Source of the DNA: Tenacibaculum sp. 1_MG-2023
GTDB lineage: Bacteria > Bacteroidota > Bacteroidia > Flavobacteriales > Flavobacteriaceae
Length of the DNA stretch: 64,000 bases
Direction: 5' to 3'
Assembly (NCBI RefSeq): GCF_030547425.1
Contig: NZ_JAUORH010000016.1
Coordinates: 18,182-82,181 of the forward strand
Below the pieces are notes generated by a model, which worked only from the letters and a program-made list of their open reading frames with translations, had not been told where the DNA came from and made no database searches. Shown here one piece after another: positions 44,279 to 53,278 of the stretch; positions within the stretch are counted from its first letter, which is position 1; the number at the start of each line of letters is the position of its first letter. The translations under genes and the position numbers were made by a program.

Positions 44279-45487
44279 ATGAAAAAAGTTATTATTATTG
44301 GTGGCGGAGCTGCAGGTTATTTTACAGCAATTAATGCAAAAGAACTTAATCCTGAATTGGACATTACTATTCTTGAGAAAGGAAAAGAGGTTTTACAAAA
44401 AGTAAAAATTTCTGGTGGAGGTCGTTGTAATGTTACGCATGCTTGTTTTGAACCCAAAGAACTAACAAAATTCTACCCAAGAGGGGAAAAAGAGTTATTG
44501 GGCCCTTTTCATAAATTCATGACGGGTGATACTTTTGAATGGTTTGAAAATCGCGGAGTTCCTTTAAAAATTGAAGAAGATAATCGAGTATTCCCAGAAG
44601 CTAATACATCACAAGCAATTATAGATTGTTTTCAAAACGCTGTTGATAACCTCGGAATCATAGTGTTAAAAAATCATGGTGTGAATTCTGTTTATCAACA
44701 AGATGAGAAATGGATTATCAACACAAAAAATCAAGATTTTGAAGCAGATTTCGTAGTGGTTGCTGCAGGAAGCAGTAAAAAAGTATGGGATTTATGTAAA
44801 ACGCTAGATCATACAATTATAGAACCTGTTCCGTCTTTATTTACTTTTAATATTAAAGATAAACGAATTATTGATTTAGGTGGAATTTCTGTGCCAAATG
44901 CTGAAGTAACACTTGTTGGAACGAATTTAGAAAACTCTGGTCCCTTACTAATTACCCACTGGGGCTTGAGTGGTCCTGCTATTTTAAAATTATCCGCTTT
45001 TGGCGCTCGTATTTTAGCCGACAAAAACTATCAATACAACGTACTGGTAAATTGGCTAGGACAAGATACAAATTCTGTTTTCGAAGAGTTACAAGGACTA
45101 AAGAAATCACAAGCTAAAAAACAAGTTAGTTTAAAATCTCCTTTTAGTGATATTCCTCGCCGATTGTGGGAACGTTTGGTTACGGCTTCAGAAATAAAAA
45201 ACAACCAAAATTGGGCAGATTTAAGCAACAAACAGCTTCAAAACTTAGCAAACGAGCTAAACAAGGGATTATTTAATGCAAATGGACGTACTACTTTTAA
45301 AGAAGAGTTTGTTACTGCTGGTGGTGTAGATTTAAAAGAAATTAACTTTAAACGTTTTGAAAGTAAAAAACATAAAAACTTGTTTTTTGTAGGTGAAGTA
45401 TTAAATATTGATGCCGTTACTGGTGGCTTCAACTTTCAAAATGCTTGGACAGGTGGTTTTATTTGTGCAAATGCGATTGCTGAATAA
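44279..45487 (+). CDS. HI0933/YhiN (BaiN)-family flavoprotein
   Basis: 402 residues. N-terminal dinucleotide fold IIIGGGAAGYFTAINAKELNP, family signature LQKVKISGGGRCNVTHACF, GPFHKFMTGDTFEWFENRGV, THWGLSGPAILKLSAFGA and a C-terminal FAD-binding TAGGVDLKEINF...GLFFVGEVLN-like segment ending TGGFNFQNAWTGGFICANA. NAD(P)/FAD-dependent oxidoreductase of uncertain substrate. Confidence 0.92.
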   Translation: MKKVIIIGGGAAGYFTAINAKELNPELDITILEKGKEVLQKVKISGGGRCNVTHACFEPKELTKFYPRGEKELLGPFHKFMTGDTFEWFENRGVPLKIEEDNRVFPEANTSQAIIDCFQNAVDNLGIIVLKNHGVNSVYQQDEKWIINTKNQDFEADFVVVAAGSSKKVWDLCKTLDHTIIEPVPSLFTFNIKDKRIIDLGGISVPNAEVTLVGTNLENSGPLLITHWGLSGPAILKLSAFGARILADKNYQYNVLVNWLGQDTNSVFEELQGLKKSQAKKQVSLKSPFSDIPRRLWERLVTASEIKNNQNWADLSNKQLQNLANELNKGLFNANGRTTFKEEFVTAGGVDLKEINFKRFESKKHKNLFFVGEVLNIDAVTGGFNFQNAWTGGFICANAIAE

Positions 45488-45491
45488 AAAA

Positions 45492-45532
45492 TCATTTCGA
45501 ACAAAGTTTTAAAAGTTCTTCGTTCGAAATGA
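45492..45532. repeat. Hairpin repeat between convergent genes (GAAATGA type)
   Basis: TCATTTCGAAC and GTTCGAAATGA, perfect 11-bp arms with a 19-nt loop, followed by CTTTACTTTTTT. Could serve as bidirectional terminator between the flavoprotein gene and the minus-strand gene at 45543. Confidence 0.7.
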
Positions 45533-45542
45533 CTTTACTTTT

Positions 45543-45845
45543 TTAGTCTTCGTCTTCTCCTTCTTCTTCGTAACAGTTAAAAATGATAGAATATCCGTAC
45601 TCTACAGCTTCTTCATATAATTCTTTTTGTTCATCATCTTCTACATCATCCACAGAATCTAACGTAAAATATTCGTCTTCTATTTCAACTACTTTCCAGT
45701 CTTCATTTTTGATGTAAAATTTCGCTAATCGCATAGCTCCTTCAATATCTTTATAATCGATATATAAGCTTACGTAAGCTCCGATAACTTCATCGTAATG
45801 TTCAGAAGATTTTTTAGGTTTTGCTAAGGCATTAATTAAAAACAT
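45543..45845 (-). CDS. Small acidic protein, DUF2007-like (unknown function)
   Basis: 100 residues: VSLYIDYKDIEGAMRLAKFYIKNEDWKVVEIEDEYFTLDSVDD and a very acidic C-terminus (EEEGEDED). No catalytic motif. Same strand as and 24 bp from the next small gene, probably co-transcribed with it. Confidence 0.7.
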   Translation of the reverse strand: MFLINALAKPKKSSEHYDEVIGAYVSLYIDYKDIEGAMRLAKFYIKNEDWKVVEIEDEYFTLDSVDDVEDDEQKELYEEAVEYGYSIIFNCYEEEGEDED

Positions 45846-45869
45846 AGGTCTATTTTTTTTTACTGTTAA

Positions 45870-46100
45870 TTAAGCTAATTCTCCTCTGTGAGGTTTTAAT
45901 GCATCTCTAAATATTTTCATATATTCCTCATCAACCACAATATAGGCAATGGTGTGCATTTCGTTTAAAGATACAAAATTTACTTCATGGTAAGGCAAAC
46001 TATCCATCTGAGCAAATTCTTTTAAATGTATGCAATGGTGTTTTGCTGTTTCCAATCCATCAGGACCTTTAAAATCCCAAATCAGTTTAATTTTTCTCAT
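45870..46100 (-). CDS. Small conserved protein of unknown function
   Basis: 76 residues: KLIWDFKGPDGLETAKHHCIHLKEFAQMD and NEMHTIAYIVVDEEYMKIFRDALKPHRGE. Compact alpha/beta pattern, no signal peptide or membrane segment. Divergent from mvaD. Confidence 0.7.
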   Translation of the reverse strand: MRKIKLIWDFKGPDGLETAKHHCIHLKEFAQMDSLPYHEVNFVSLNEMHTIAYIVVDEEYMKIFRDALKPHRGELA

Positions 46101-46178
46101 AGAACAAAAATACCTAATTAAAAATTCATTAGCACAAGTGTAAGCGAAATTCTATCTTTACGGCAAAATTTTTACACG

Positions 46179-47264
46179 TTGAATACATCAGATTTCTTAT
46201 TTCTTTCTCAAGATAAAAAAGTAGATAGCCTAACCGTTACATGGCAAACACCTAGTAATATTGCTTTGGTAAAATATTGGGGGAAAAGTGAGCCTCAAAT
46301 TCCTAAAAATGCCTCAATAAGTTTTACATTAAATAATTGTCATACAACTACAAAAATTGAATTCACAAAGACATTACCAAAAAACCAAGCAGAATTTGAG
46401 TTGTACTTTGAAGGAAAAAAGAAAGATGATTTTAAACCTAAAATAGCCAAGTTCTTTGAAAGAATTCAAAAATACTGTACCTATATTTTAGAGTATAACA
46501 TGGTTATTTCCTCTGAAAACTCTTTTCCTCATAGTAGTGGTATTGCTTCTTCTGCAAGCGGGATGAGTGCTATCGCTATGTGTTTAATGAATTTAGAAAA
46601 AGAGTTAAACCCGAATTTAACTGATGAATATATTAACAAAAAGGCTTCTTTTTTAGCTCGTTTAGGATCAGGAAGCGCTAGTAGAAGTATTGAAGGACCT
46701 TTAGTTGTTTGGGGAAGTCATCCTGAAATTAAAGGAAGTTCAGATTTATTCGGTATAAAATTCCCATATAAAATTCATCCTATTTTTGAAAATTACCAAG
46801 ACGCTATTTTGTTAGTAGACAAAGGAGAAAAACAAGTTTCGAGTACTGTTGGTCACAATTTAATGCACGATCATCCGTATGCTGAAAATCGTTTTACCCA
46901 AGCTAATGAAAACCTGGAAAAAATTTCAAAAATTCTTCAAAACGGAGACATCAAAACATTTATCAACCTTGTTGAAAGCGAAGCTTTAACATTACATGCA
47001 ATGATGCTAACAAGTAATCCATATTTTATTTTAATGAAACCTAACACATTAGAAATTATCAATAAAATATGGGAATACAGACAAGAGAATGATAGCAATG
47101 TTTGCTTTACCTTAGATGCTGGCGCAAACGTACATGTATTATACCCTGAATCGGAAAAGACTGAAATTGAAGCGTTTATTAAGAATAATTTAGCTGCATA
47201 CTGCCAAAAAAATCATTATATTTGTGATAGTGTGGGTTTTGGCGCGAGACCTATTTTAACCTAA
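46179..47264 (+). CDS. mvaD: Diphosphomevalonate decarboxylase
   Basis: 361 residues. Converts mevalonate 5-diphosphate to isopentenyl diphosphate with ATP. Motifs: VTWQTPSNIALVKYWGK, ATP loop FPHSSGIASSASGMSAIA, RLGSGSASRSIEGPLVVWG and the late CFTLDAGANVHVLYP. The start codon is TTG at 46179: no in-frame ATG lies between the upstream stop and the conserved motif, and the N-terminus MNTSDFLFLSQDKKVD is of expected length. Confidence 0.95.
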   Translation: MNTSDFLFLSQDKKVDSLTVTWQTPSNIALVKYWGKSEPQIPKNASISFTLNNCHTTTKIEFTKTLPKNQAEFELYFEGKKKDDFKPKIAKFFERIQKYCTYILEYNMVISSENSFPHSSGIASSASGMSAIAMCLMNLEKELNPNLTDEYINKKASFLARLGSGSASRSIEGPLVVWGSHPEIKGSSDLFGIKFPYKIHPIFENYQDAILLVDKGEKQVSSTVGHNLMHDHPYAENRFTQANENLEKISKILQNGDIKTFINLVESEALTLHAMMLTSNPYFILMKPNTLEIINKIWEYRQENDSNVCFTLDAGANVHVLYPESEKTEIEAFIKNNLAAYCQKNHYICDSVGFGARPILT

Positions 47265-47277
47265 ATTCCCTACTATT

Positions 47278-47772
47278 ATGAAAACTTCAACATTAATAAT
47301 AGCCATTTTTATTGGCTTTATAACCAATTCAGTTACCGCACAAGATACTATTTGGTTCGATAAAAATTGGCACGAAACAGCAAAAGGAGAGCATGAGTTT
47401 TATAGACCAGCTCCTAAAAGGATGAACGACGGATTTTGGATTGTAGATTACTACAAAGATGGACAGATTCAAATGGAAGGTTTTAGTACAGTGAACACTC
47501 CTAACGAAGAAGTCTTTGATGGTTTAGTACTATATTATCACGCAAATGGAAAGCCTTTTCACAGAGCTAATTACAAAAAAGGAAAACTTCACGGAATTCG
47601 AAAAGTATATTATGAATCTGGTGAGTTAAAAGAGGAAGGAAAGTATGAGGAAGGTGAAAGAGAAGGTGTATGGAAAACTTTTTACAAAAACGGTAAAATA
47701 GAAACAAAAGGTAAATACCGTAATAATGAAAAAGTTGGTGTTTGGAAAACTTTTTACAAAAACGTATACTAG
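47278..47772 (+). CDS. MORN-variant repeat protein (YwqK-like), secreted
   Basis: 164 residues. Signal peptide (LIIAIFIGFITNSVTAQ) and three to four MORN-variant repeats: YYHANGKPFHRANYKKGKLHG, KVYYESGELKEEGKYEEGEREG, KTFYKNGKIETKGKYRNNEKVG. Function unknown. It ends within a palindrome that overlaps the next promoter. 13 bp downstream of mvaD. Confidence 0.85.
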   Translation: MKTSTLIIAIFIGFITNSVTAQDTIWFDKNWHETAKGEHEFYRPAPKRMNDGFWIVDYYKDGQIQMEGFSTVNTPNEEVFDGLVLYYHANGKPFHRANYKKGKLHGIRKVYYESGELKEEGKYEEGEREGVWKTFYKNGKIETKGKYRNNEKVGVWKTFYKNVY

Positions 47773-47785
47773 TTTGTAAACTAGT
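47768..47785. promoter_or_regulatory. Palindrome overlapping a stop codon and the -33 box
   Basis: ACTAGTTT-GT-AAACTAGT. The left arm contains the TAG stop of the preceding gene, and the centre overlaps the TTTG -33 element (47773-47776). Possible operator. Confidence 0.45.
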
Positions 47786-47804
47786 GGTTTTACTCGTATG
47801 TTTG
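47773..47804 (+). promoter_or_regulatory. Promoter upstream of the mevalonate kinase-like gene
   Basis: TTTG (47773-47776), 20-bp spacer, TATGTTTG (47797-47804), ending 19 bp before the ATG at 47824. Full consensus match. Confidence 0.7.
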
Positions 47805-47823
47805 TATCGTAATTAAAACACCT

Positions 47824-48750
47824 ATGAAAGGACCCTTATTTTACGCAAAAATATTACTCTTTGGTGAGTACGGAATTATTAAAGATTCTAAAGGATTAGC
47901 AATACCTTTTAGTTCTTATAAAGGAGCGTTAAAATCTGCACGAAATTTAACAGGAGAAGCCAAAAAATCAAATGAAAGTTTGGCTAATTTCTACACATAT
48001 TTAGCTAACTTAAACTCTAATACAGTTTCTTTTGATTTAGATTCTTTGAAAAATGATATTGACGACGGAATGTATTTCGACTCTTCAATACCTCAAGGAT
48101 ATGGTGTAGGGAGTTCGGGTGCTTTAGTAGCTTCTATTTACGATAAGTATGCTAATAATAAAATTACAATTTTAGAGAACTTAACAAGAGATAAGCTTTT
48201 AACGTTAAAACAAATTTTTTCTTTGATGGAATCTTTTTTCCACGGAAAAAGCTCTGGGTTAGACCCTCTAAACTCGTATTTAAGCTTACCTATTTTAATC
48301 AATTCAAAAGAACATATTGAACCTGCTGGAATTCCATCTCAAAAAGAAGGAAAAGGGGCTGTGTTCTTATTAGATTCTGAACAAATTGGTGAAACTGAGC
48401 CTATGGTTAACATCTTTATGAACAAGATGAAAAATGAAGGTTTTCGTAAAATGGTTAGTGAGGAGTTTGCAACACATACCGATGCTTGTATTGAAGACTT
48501 TTTACAAGGGAATGTTAAGTCGTTGTTTGGCAATGTGAAAAAATTATCAAAAGTAGTTTTAGCCAACTTTAAACCTATGATTCCAACAGCTTTTCATAAA
48601 GTTTGGGAACAAGGCATACAAACCAACGACTACTACTTAAAACTTTGTGGTTCAGGTGGCGGAGGTTACATCTTGGGTTTTACTGAAGATTATGAAAAAG
48701 CAAAAAACAGTTTAAAAGATTACAAATTAGAATTGGTGTATCGCTTTTAA
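47824..48750 (+). CDS. GHMP-family mevalonate kinase-like protein
   Basis: 308 residues. KILLFGEYGIIKDSKGLAIPF, ATP loop PQGYGVGSSGALVASIYDKYA, FHGKSSGLDPLNSYLSLPILI (catalytic Asp region of mevalonate kinases) and C-terminal LCGSGGGGYILGFT. Phosphorylates mevalonate, most likely. Together with the GHMP kinase at 43177, mvaD and HMG-CoA reductase it completes the route to isopentenyl diphosphate. The UbiA-type gene follows 9 bp later. Confidence 0.88.
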   Translation: MKGPLFYAKILLFGEYGIIKDSKGLAIPFSSYKGALKSARNLTGEAKKSNESLANFYTYLANLNSNTVSFDLDSLKNDIDDGMYFDSSIPQGYGVGSSGALVASIYDKYANNKITILENLTRDKLLTLKQIFSLMESFFHGKSSGLDPLNSYLSLPILINSKEHIEPAGIPSQKEGKGAVFLLDSEQIGETEPMVNIFMNKMKNEGFRKMVSEEFATHTDACIEDFLQGNVKSLFGNVKKLSKVVLANFKPMIPTAFHKVWEQGIQTNDYYLKLCGSGGGGYILGFTEDYEKAKNSLKDYKLELVYRF

Positions 48751-48759
48751 AATGCTACT

Positions 48760-49677
48760 ATGAGTACATTTAAAAATAATACATTTTTCTTAAAAATATT
48801 TAGCCTTTTATCTGTTATAAGAGGTTACAACATTTTAGTATTAATAGCAGCCCAATATTTGGCTGCTATTTTTATTTTCTCTGATACGAAATCAGTTAAA
48901 CCTGTAGTTTTTGACTGGCATTTACTCTATTTAGTTATTGCTACCGTTTGCGTAGTTGCTTCTGGGTATATTATCAATAATTTTTACGATAAAAAGGCCG
49001 ACATTATTAACAGACCTATAAAAACAGGATTAGATTCTTACGTAAAACAAGAAACTAAATTGACTTTATATTTCACACTAAACTTTATTGGTTTTTTCTT
49101 CGGATGGTTGGTATCATGGCGCGCAGCCTTGTTTTTTTCAATATATATTTTTGGAATTTGGTTCTACTCTCATAAGCTAAAAAAACATCCGTTAATAGGC
49201 TTAATAACTGCCACAACATTAACCATACTTCCTTTTTTTGTGATATTTGTACACTACAAAAATTTTTCTAAAGTAATTTTTGTGCATGCTATATTTCTTT
49301 TTTTAGTCATTATGATTCGTGAACTCATGAAAGATTTAGAAAATATTAAAGGAGCTATTGTTAATAATTACACTACTTTTCCTGTAAAATATGGAGAACA
49401 GAACACCAAAAAACTAATCATTTTACTAATGGTATTGACTTTAGTTCCAATTGGAGTTTTATTTAATTATCCTGCTATTGAGTATATGAAGTACTATTTT
49501 TATTTAGCTGCTATTACCTTAATATTTGTTGGTTTTTATACATGGAAGTCAACAAAAAATAACCAATATCGATTGGCTCATAATATTTTAAAAGTATTAT
49601 TATTAATAGGTGTTTTTAGCTTATTATTTATTGATAAATCTTTAATCGTAGATAAAGTCGTTCAGGTTTTAGATTAA
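48760..49677 (+). CDS. UbiA-family prenyltransferase
   Basis: 305 residues, about eight to nine membrane helices. First Asp-rich motif NNFYDKKADIINRPIKTG (NxxxDxxxD) and second motif ELMKDLENIKGA followed by NNYTTFPVKYG. In Bacteroidota this type is often annotated as geranylgeranylglycerol-phosphate geranylgeranyltransferase. The acceptor here is unknown. Being in an operon with mevalonate genes fits use of prenyl diphosphates. Confidence 0.9.
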   Translation: MSTFKNNTFFLKIFSLLSVIRGYNILVLIAAQYLAAIFIFSDTKSVKPVVFDWHLLYLVIATVCVVASGYIINNFYDKKADIINRPIKTGLDSYVKQETKLTLYFTLNFIGFFFGWLVSWRAALFFSIYIFGIWFYSHKLKKHPLIGLITATTLTILPFFVIFVHYKNFSKVIFVHAIFLFLVIMIRELMKDLENIKGAIVNNYTTFPVKYGEQNTKKLIILLMVLTLVPIGVLFNYPAIEYMKYYFYLAAITLIFVGFYTWKSTKNNQYRLAHNILKVLLLIGVFSLLFIDKSLIVDKVVQVLD

Positions 49678-49694
49678 AAACCAAATAATTACTG

Positions 49695-49702
49695 TAACTT
49701 TG
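49695..49702 (+). promoter_or_regulatory. Putative -7 element for the pseudouridine synthase gene
   Basis: TAACTTTG, full match to TAnnTTTG, 21 bp before the ATG at 49724. The -33 region (GGTTTTAG) is weak. Confidence 0.5.
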
Positions 49703-49723
49703 CGCACTTTTTAAAATTTAATT

Positions 49724-50560
49724 ATGAATTCAAAAAACTCGTCGAGAGGACGACAAGCTGGACGCAACAGCAATCCTCAAGAAAAAAATCAATTCAAAAA
49801 AGATTTCAGAAAACCTAAAAGCAACAAACCAACTCAGAAAAAAGCTGAAAGTACTGGGGTTCGCTTAAACAAATTCATCTCTAACTCAGGAATTTGTTCT
49901 CGTAGAGAAGCAGATACTTACATTGAGCACGGAAGTGTTTCTGTTAACGGGGAATTAGTTACCGAAATGGGTTATAAAGTACAGCCTGGTGATGAAGTTC
50001 GTTTTGACGGAACTTTAATTTCTATGGAGCAGAAGCGTTACGTTTTATTAAACAAACCTAAAAATTACATTACTACTATGGAAGATGACCGTGGTCGTAA
50101 AACTGTAATGGAACTAGTTGGAAACGCTACAAAAGAACGTATATATCCTGTTGGAAGACTAGATAGAAACACTACTGGATTATTGTTATTTACTAACGAT
50201 GGCGAATTAGCAAAAAAATTAACGCACCCTAAACATAATGTTCGTAAATTATACCATGCTTCTTTAGATAAAAAATTAAGCATTGCTGATTTAGAAAAAT
50301 TACGTGGTGATGTAATTATAGAAGGCAGAAAAGTGTTTATTGATGCTGTTTCTTATGTTGAAGGCGAACGTAAAACTGAGGTTGGTATTGAGATTCACTC
50401 TGGTAGAAACCGTATTGTTCGTAAGATTTTTGAACACTTCGGATATACCGTTACAAAACTAGACAGAGTTATCTTTGCTGGTTTAACCAAAAAGAATTTA
50501 CCTCGTGGTAGATGGCGTGAATTAACACAACAAGAAATTAACACATTACAAATGTTGTAA
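49724..50560 (+). CDS. RsuA/RluB-family pseudouridine synthase
   Basis: 278 residues. A basic, Asn/Gln/Lys-rich N-terminal extension of ~45 residues, then an S4 RNA-binding domain (VRLNKFISNSGICSRREADTYI) and the catalytic domain with VGRLDRNTTGLLLFTNDGELA (catalytic Asp) and EIHSGRNRIVRKIFEHFGY. Modifies uridine in rRNA, most like RluB (23S). Own promoter and terminator. Confidence 0.93.
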   Translation: MNSKNSSRGRQAGRNSNPQEKNQFKKDFRKPKSNKPTQKKAESTGVRLNKFISNSGICSRREADTYIEHGSVSVNGELVTEMGYKVQPGDEVRFDGTLISMEQKRYVLLNKPKNYITTMEDDRGRKTVMELVGNATKERIYPVGRLDRNTTGLLLFTNDGELAKKLTHPKHNVRKLYHASLDKKLSIADLEKLRGDVIIEGRKVFIDAVSYVEGERKTEVGIEIHSGRNRIVRKIFEHFGYTVTKLDRVIFAGLTKKNLPRGRWRELTQQEINTLQML

Positions 50561-50565
50561 AATAA

Positions 50566-50598
50566 AAATCCCGAGTTTAACGCTCGGGATTTCTTTTT
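50566..50598. terminator. Bidirectional terminator
   Basis: AAATCCCGAG, 7-nt loop, CTCGGGATTT followed by CTTTTT; on the other strand the stem is followed by TTTATT. Perfect 10-bp stem between convergent genes. Confidence 0.9.
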
Positions 50599-50600
50599 GA

Positions 50601-50966
50601 TTATTTTTTTGGTTTTTTATGGTCTTCCTGTACCTCCTCATCTCGATATTTACAACATTCATGTAAATTATCATAGGCTTCTTTAGTTGCTTTAAACTCT
50701 TTCGTATCATGCCCTACACCTGCCACACTTTTCTTAACCGTTTCTGCAGTTGTTTTACGTTCATCTATAATTAAGCTTAATTTATGAGTGTTTACATCCC
50801 ATTTTGCAAATTTTACTCCTTTGGTTTTTAATGCTGCTTTTTCTATACGTTGTTTACACATCATACAAACACCATCTACTTCAAAAGATACTTTTGCATT
50901 TTTTTTCTGAGCAAATGCTGATGTGCTTAATAATAAAACAACTGCTAATAATAATATATTTTTCAT
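50601..50966 (-). CDS. Periplasmic heavy-metal-associated (HMA) domain protein
   Basis: 121 residues. Signal peptide (LLAVVLLLSTSAFAQ), HMA fold with VDGVCMMCKQRIEKAALKTKGV (CxxC metal site) and a His/Cys-containing tail (NLHECCKYRDEEVQEDHKKPKK). Binds a soft metal, probably copper. 29 bp downstream of the TonB receptor on the same strand. Confidence 0.9.
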   Translation of the reverse strand: MKNILLLAVVLLLSTSAFAQKKNAKVSFEVDGVCMMCKQRIEKAALKTKGVKFAKWDVNTHKLSLIIDERKTTAETVKKSVAGVGHDTKEFKATKEAYDNLHECCKYRDEEVQEDHKKPKK

Positions 50967-50995
50967 AAGTTCTTTGTTTTTATTTATTGAATTAA

Positions 50996-53221
50996 TTAAT
51001 CTATTTTAAATCGTAATCCTGCGTAGAAGTTACTTCCAAAAACTGGTGCATATATAATAGTGGTATCAAAATTTGCTCCAAAAGGATTATCACTTCCCAG
51101 TATAGGATTTTTTTGTTTGTAATTTGTAATGTTTTCTGCTCCAGCATACATTTCAAACTTTTTTGAAAACACTTTTGTTATTTGAGTGTTTAACAAATTA
51201 TAGCTATCTGAATATGTTGGCAACTGGTTGTTTGTATTAGGTAATCGTTGCTCTCCTATCCAGTTATAGGTTACGTCAAATTTCCAGCTAGCATCTCTTT
51301 CCTCCGTTTTAGTTTCGTAAGATACGTTGGCAAAAAAACGATGTTTTGCTTGTAAAGCTTTCGCTAAGTTTCCTGATTTATAATCTGTAGATACATCGTA
51401 AAACTTATACGAGAATCGAGCATTGAAGTATGGAATAATATTTTGATTCATTTCTATCTGGAAACTATTCGCTATGCTTTGTCCTTCTAAATTAGAAAAA
51501 GAAATTTCTTTCGGGTTCTCCCAATCGACTACTACTTGGTTTGAAAAGTTTGTTTGATAAAAATCCAATGTAACATCTCCTTTTCTTCCAAATAATTTAT
51601 ATCCTTGTAAAAATGACACTCCATAATTCCAAGCCTCTTCTGGATCTAAACCATAAATATTCCCTCCTGTATTTTCAATAGTAATTGCTCGTGATGAAGC
51701 AAAAAGTTGTTGATTCTCTGCAAAAATATTAGCGCTTCGTTTTCCTCTTCCTACAGAAGCTCTTAGCACTGCTCTTCCCCAAGGAACATAACGCATGTGC
51801 AATCTTGGTGTTACAAAAGTTCCTAATAGGTTATGATGATCTAATCGAACGCCTGCTGTAACACTTAAATTATCTGCATTATCATAAGCATATTCAAAAA
51901 AAGCTCCTACAGAGTTTTCTTTTCTATTAAAATTCGGAGACAACATCTCACTAATAAACTCTTCGTAGTTATCATACGTAAAGCTAGCACCTGTTTTAAA
52001 CTTATTACGAGTATCTCCAATAATAGAGCTAAACATAAAACTGCTATAAAAACTTTGATGCTGAATGTTGTAATCTCTCAATCCAAAATACGAATCTTGT
52101 TTGTGGTTACTATAGGCTGCTTGAAAGCCCATATTTTGAAATGGCATATCAGGAAATACATAACCTACTTTTACAGAAGTATCAAAACGTTTGGTTTTAA
52201 TTTCGCTTCCCCAAACTGTACTTGAGCCTTTATCTTCTTCTGGGTCAAAACCAACTTCTCCTACTTGTTTTGAATCGTCTAAATACCTAAAATTGATAAA
52301 ACTTACCCAACCTTTTTCGGCATCGGTATATTGCCAACGATTCATCACATTAATTTGTTCTGCTAATGGGTTGTCTAAAAAGTTATCATTATTTTTATCA
52401 AACTTCTCTCCTCTATAATCTCCATGTACATACAAACCTGTTTGCCATTTTTCGCTCACTTTTTGGTTAAAATGCGTATTAAACTCTAATCTACCTCCTA
52501 CTGCTCCATAAGCGTTAAGGTAAAATTTATGATTGGTTGATGGTTTTACTAACTCAGTATTTATTTGACCTGAAATACTCTCAAAACCATTTACAACACT
52601 TCCAGCACCTTTAGTTATTTGAATACTTTCTACCCAGGTTCCAGGTGTAAATGTTAATCCGAATGCTTGTGCTGCTCCTCTAATTGACGGAATATTTTCT
52701 TGAGTAATTAACAAATACGGACTTGTTAATCCTAACATTTGAATTTGTTTCGTTCCTGTTAAAGCATCAGAAAAGTTAACGTCTATTGACGGATTGGTTT
52801 CGAAACTTTCTGACAGATTACAGCAAGCCGCCTTTAACAATTCATCACTATTTATAGTTACTAAATTTTGTGTTTGTAAATACGAACGTTGGGTAGAGTT
52901 TCTTTTCGCAGAAACTGCAACCTCTTCTAACGTGTTACTTTCTGTTAAATAATGACGAACAGGCGTTAAGCTATTAACTATTATTGTATCTGTTTTATAA
53001 CCAACAAAGCTTATTACCAACTTTTGATACTCTTTTTTATACGGAATACTAAACGTTCCTGTTTCATTAGTGGTTGTTCCTACACTTGTATTTAACCAAT
53101 ACACATTGGCTCCTAATATTTCTAAATTATTATTATCTTTTATCACTCCCTGTAACTCTTCTTGAGCAAAAAGTGATAGAGAAATCAGTAAAAAAATACT
53201 GATTATAAAGTTTTTTCTCAT
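50996..53221 (-). CDS. TonB-dependent outer membrane receptor, metal-cluster type
   Basis: 741 residues. Signal peptide, CarboxypepD_reg-like domain (ELQGVIKDNNNLEILGANVYWLNTSVGTTTNETGTF), plug domain with GAGSVVNGFESISGQINTEL and a barrel with C-terminal aromatic (GLRFKID). Includes LKAACCNLSESFETNPSIDV, a Cys-Cys plug variant typical of receptors next to HMA and HYC_CC_PP proteins. Probably imports a copper or other metal complex; the substrate is inference. Confidence 0.92.
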   Translation of the reverse strand: MRKNFIISIFLLISLSLFAQEELQGVIKDNNNLEILGANVYWLNTSVGTTTNETGTFSIPYKKEYQKLVISFVGYKTDTIIVNSLTPVRHYLTESNTLEEVAVSAKRNSTQRSYLQTQNLVTINSDELLKAACCNLSESFETNPSIDVNFSDALTGTKQIQMLGLTSPYLLITQENIPSIRGAAQAFGLTFTPGTWVESIQITKGAGSVVNGFESISGQINTELVKPSTNHKFYLNAYGAVGGRLEFNTHFNQKVSEKWQTGLYVHGDYRGEKFDKNNDNFLDNPLAEQINVMNRWQYTDAEKGWVSFINFRYLDDSKQVGEVGFDPEEDKGSSTVWGSEIKTKRFDTSVKVGYVFPDMPFQNMGFQAAYSNHKQDSYFGLRDYNIQHQSFYSSFMFSSIIGDTRNKFKTGASFTYDNYEEFISEMLSPNFNRKENSVGAFFEYAYDNADNLSVTAGVRLDHHNLLGTFVTPRLHMRYVPWGRAVLRASVGRGKRSANIFAENQQLFASSRAITIENTGGNIYGLDPEEAWNYGVSFLQGYKLFGRKGDVTLDFYQTNFSNQVVVDWENPKEISFSNLEGQSIANSFQIEMNQNIIPYFNARFSYKFYDVSTDYKSGNLAKALQAKHRFFANVSYETKTEERDASWKFDVTYNWIGEQRLPNTNNQLPTYSDSYNLLNTQITKVFSKKFEMYAGAENITNYKQKNPILGSDNPFGANFDTTIIYAPVFGSNFYAGLRFKID

Positions 53222-53278
53222 TGTTTATTTTATCATACTACATTATACAATTCTTATTTTTTTAGTAAGAATTGTAAA

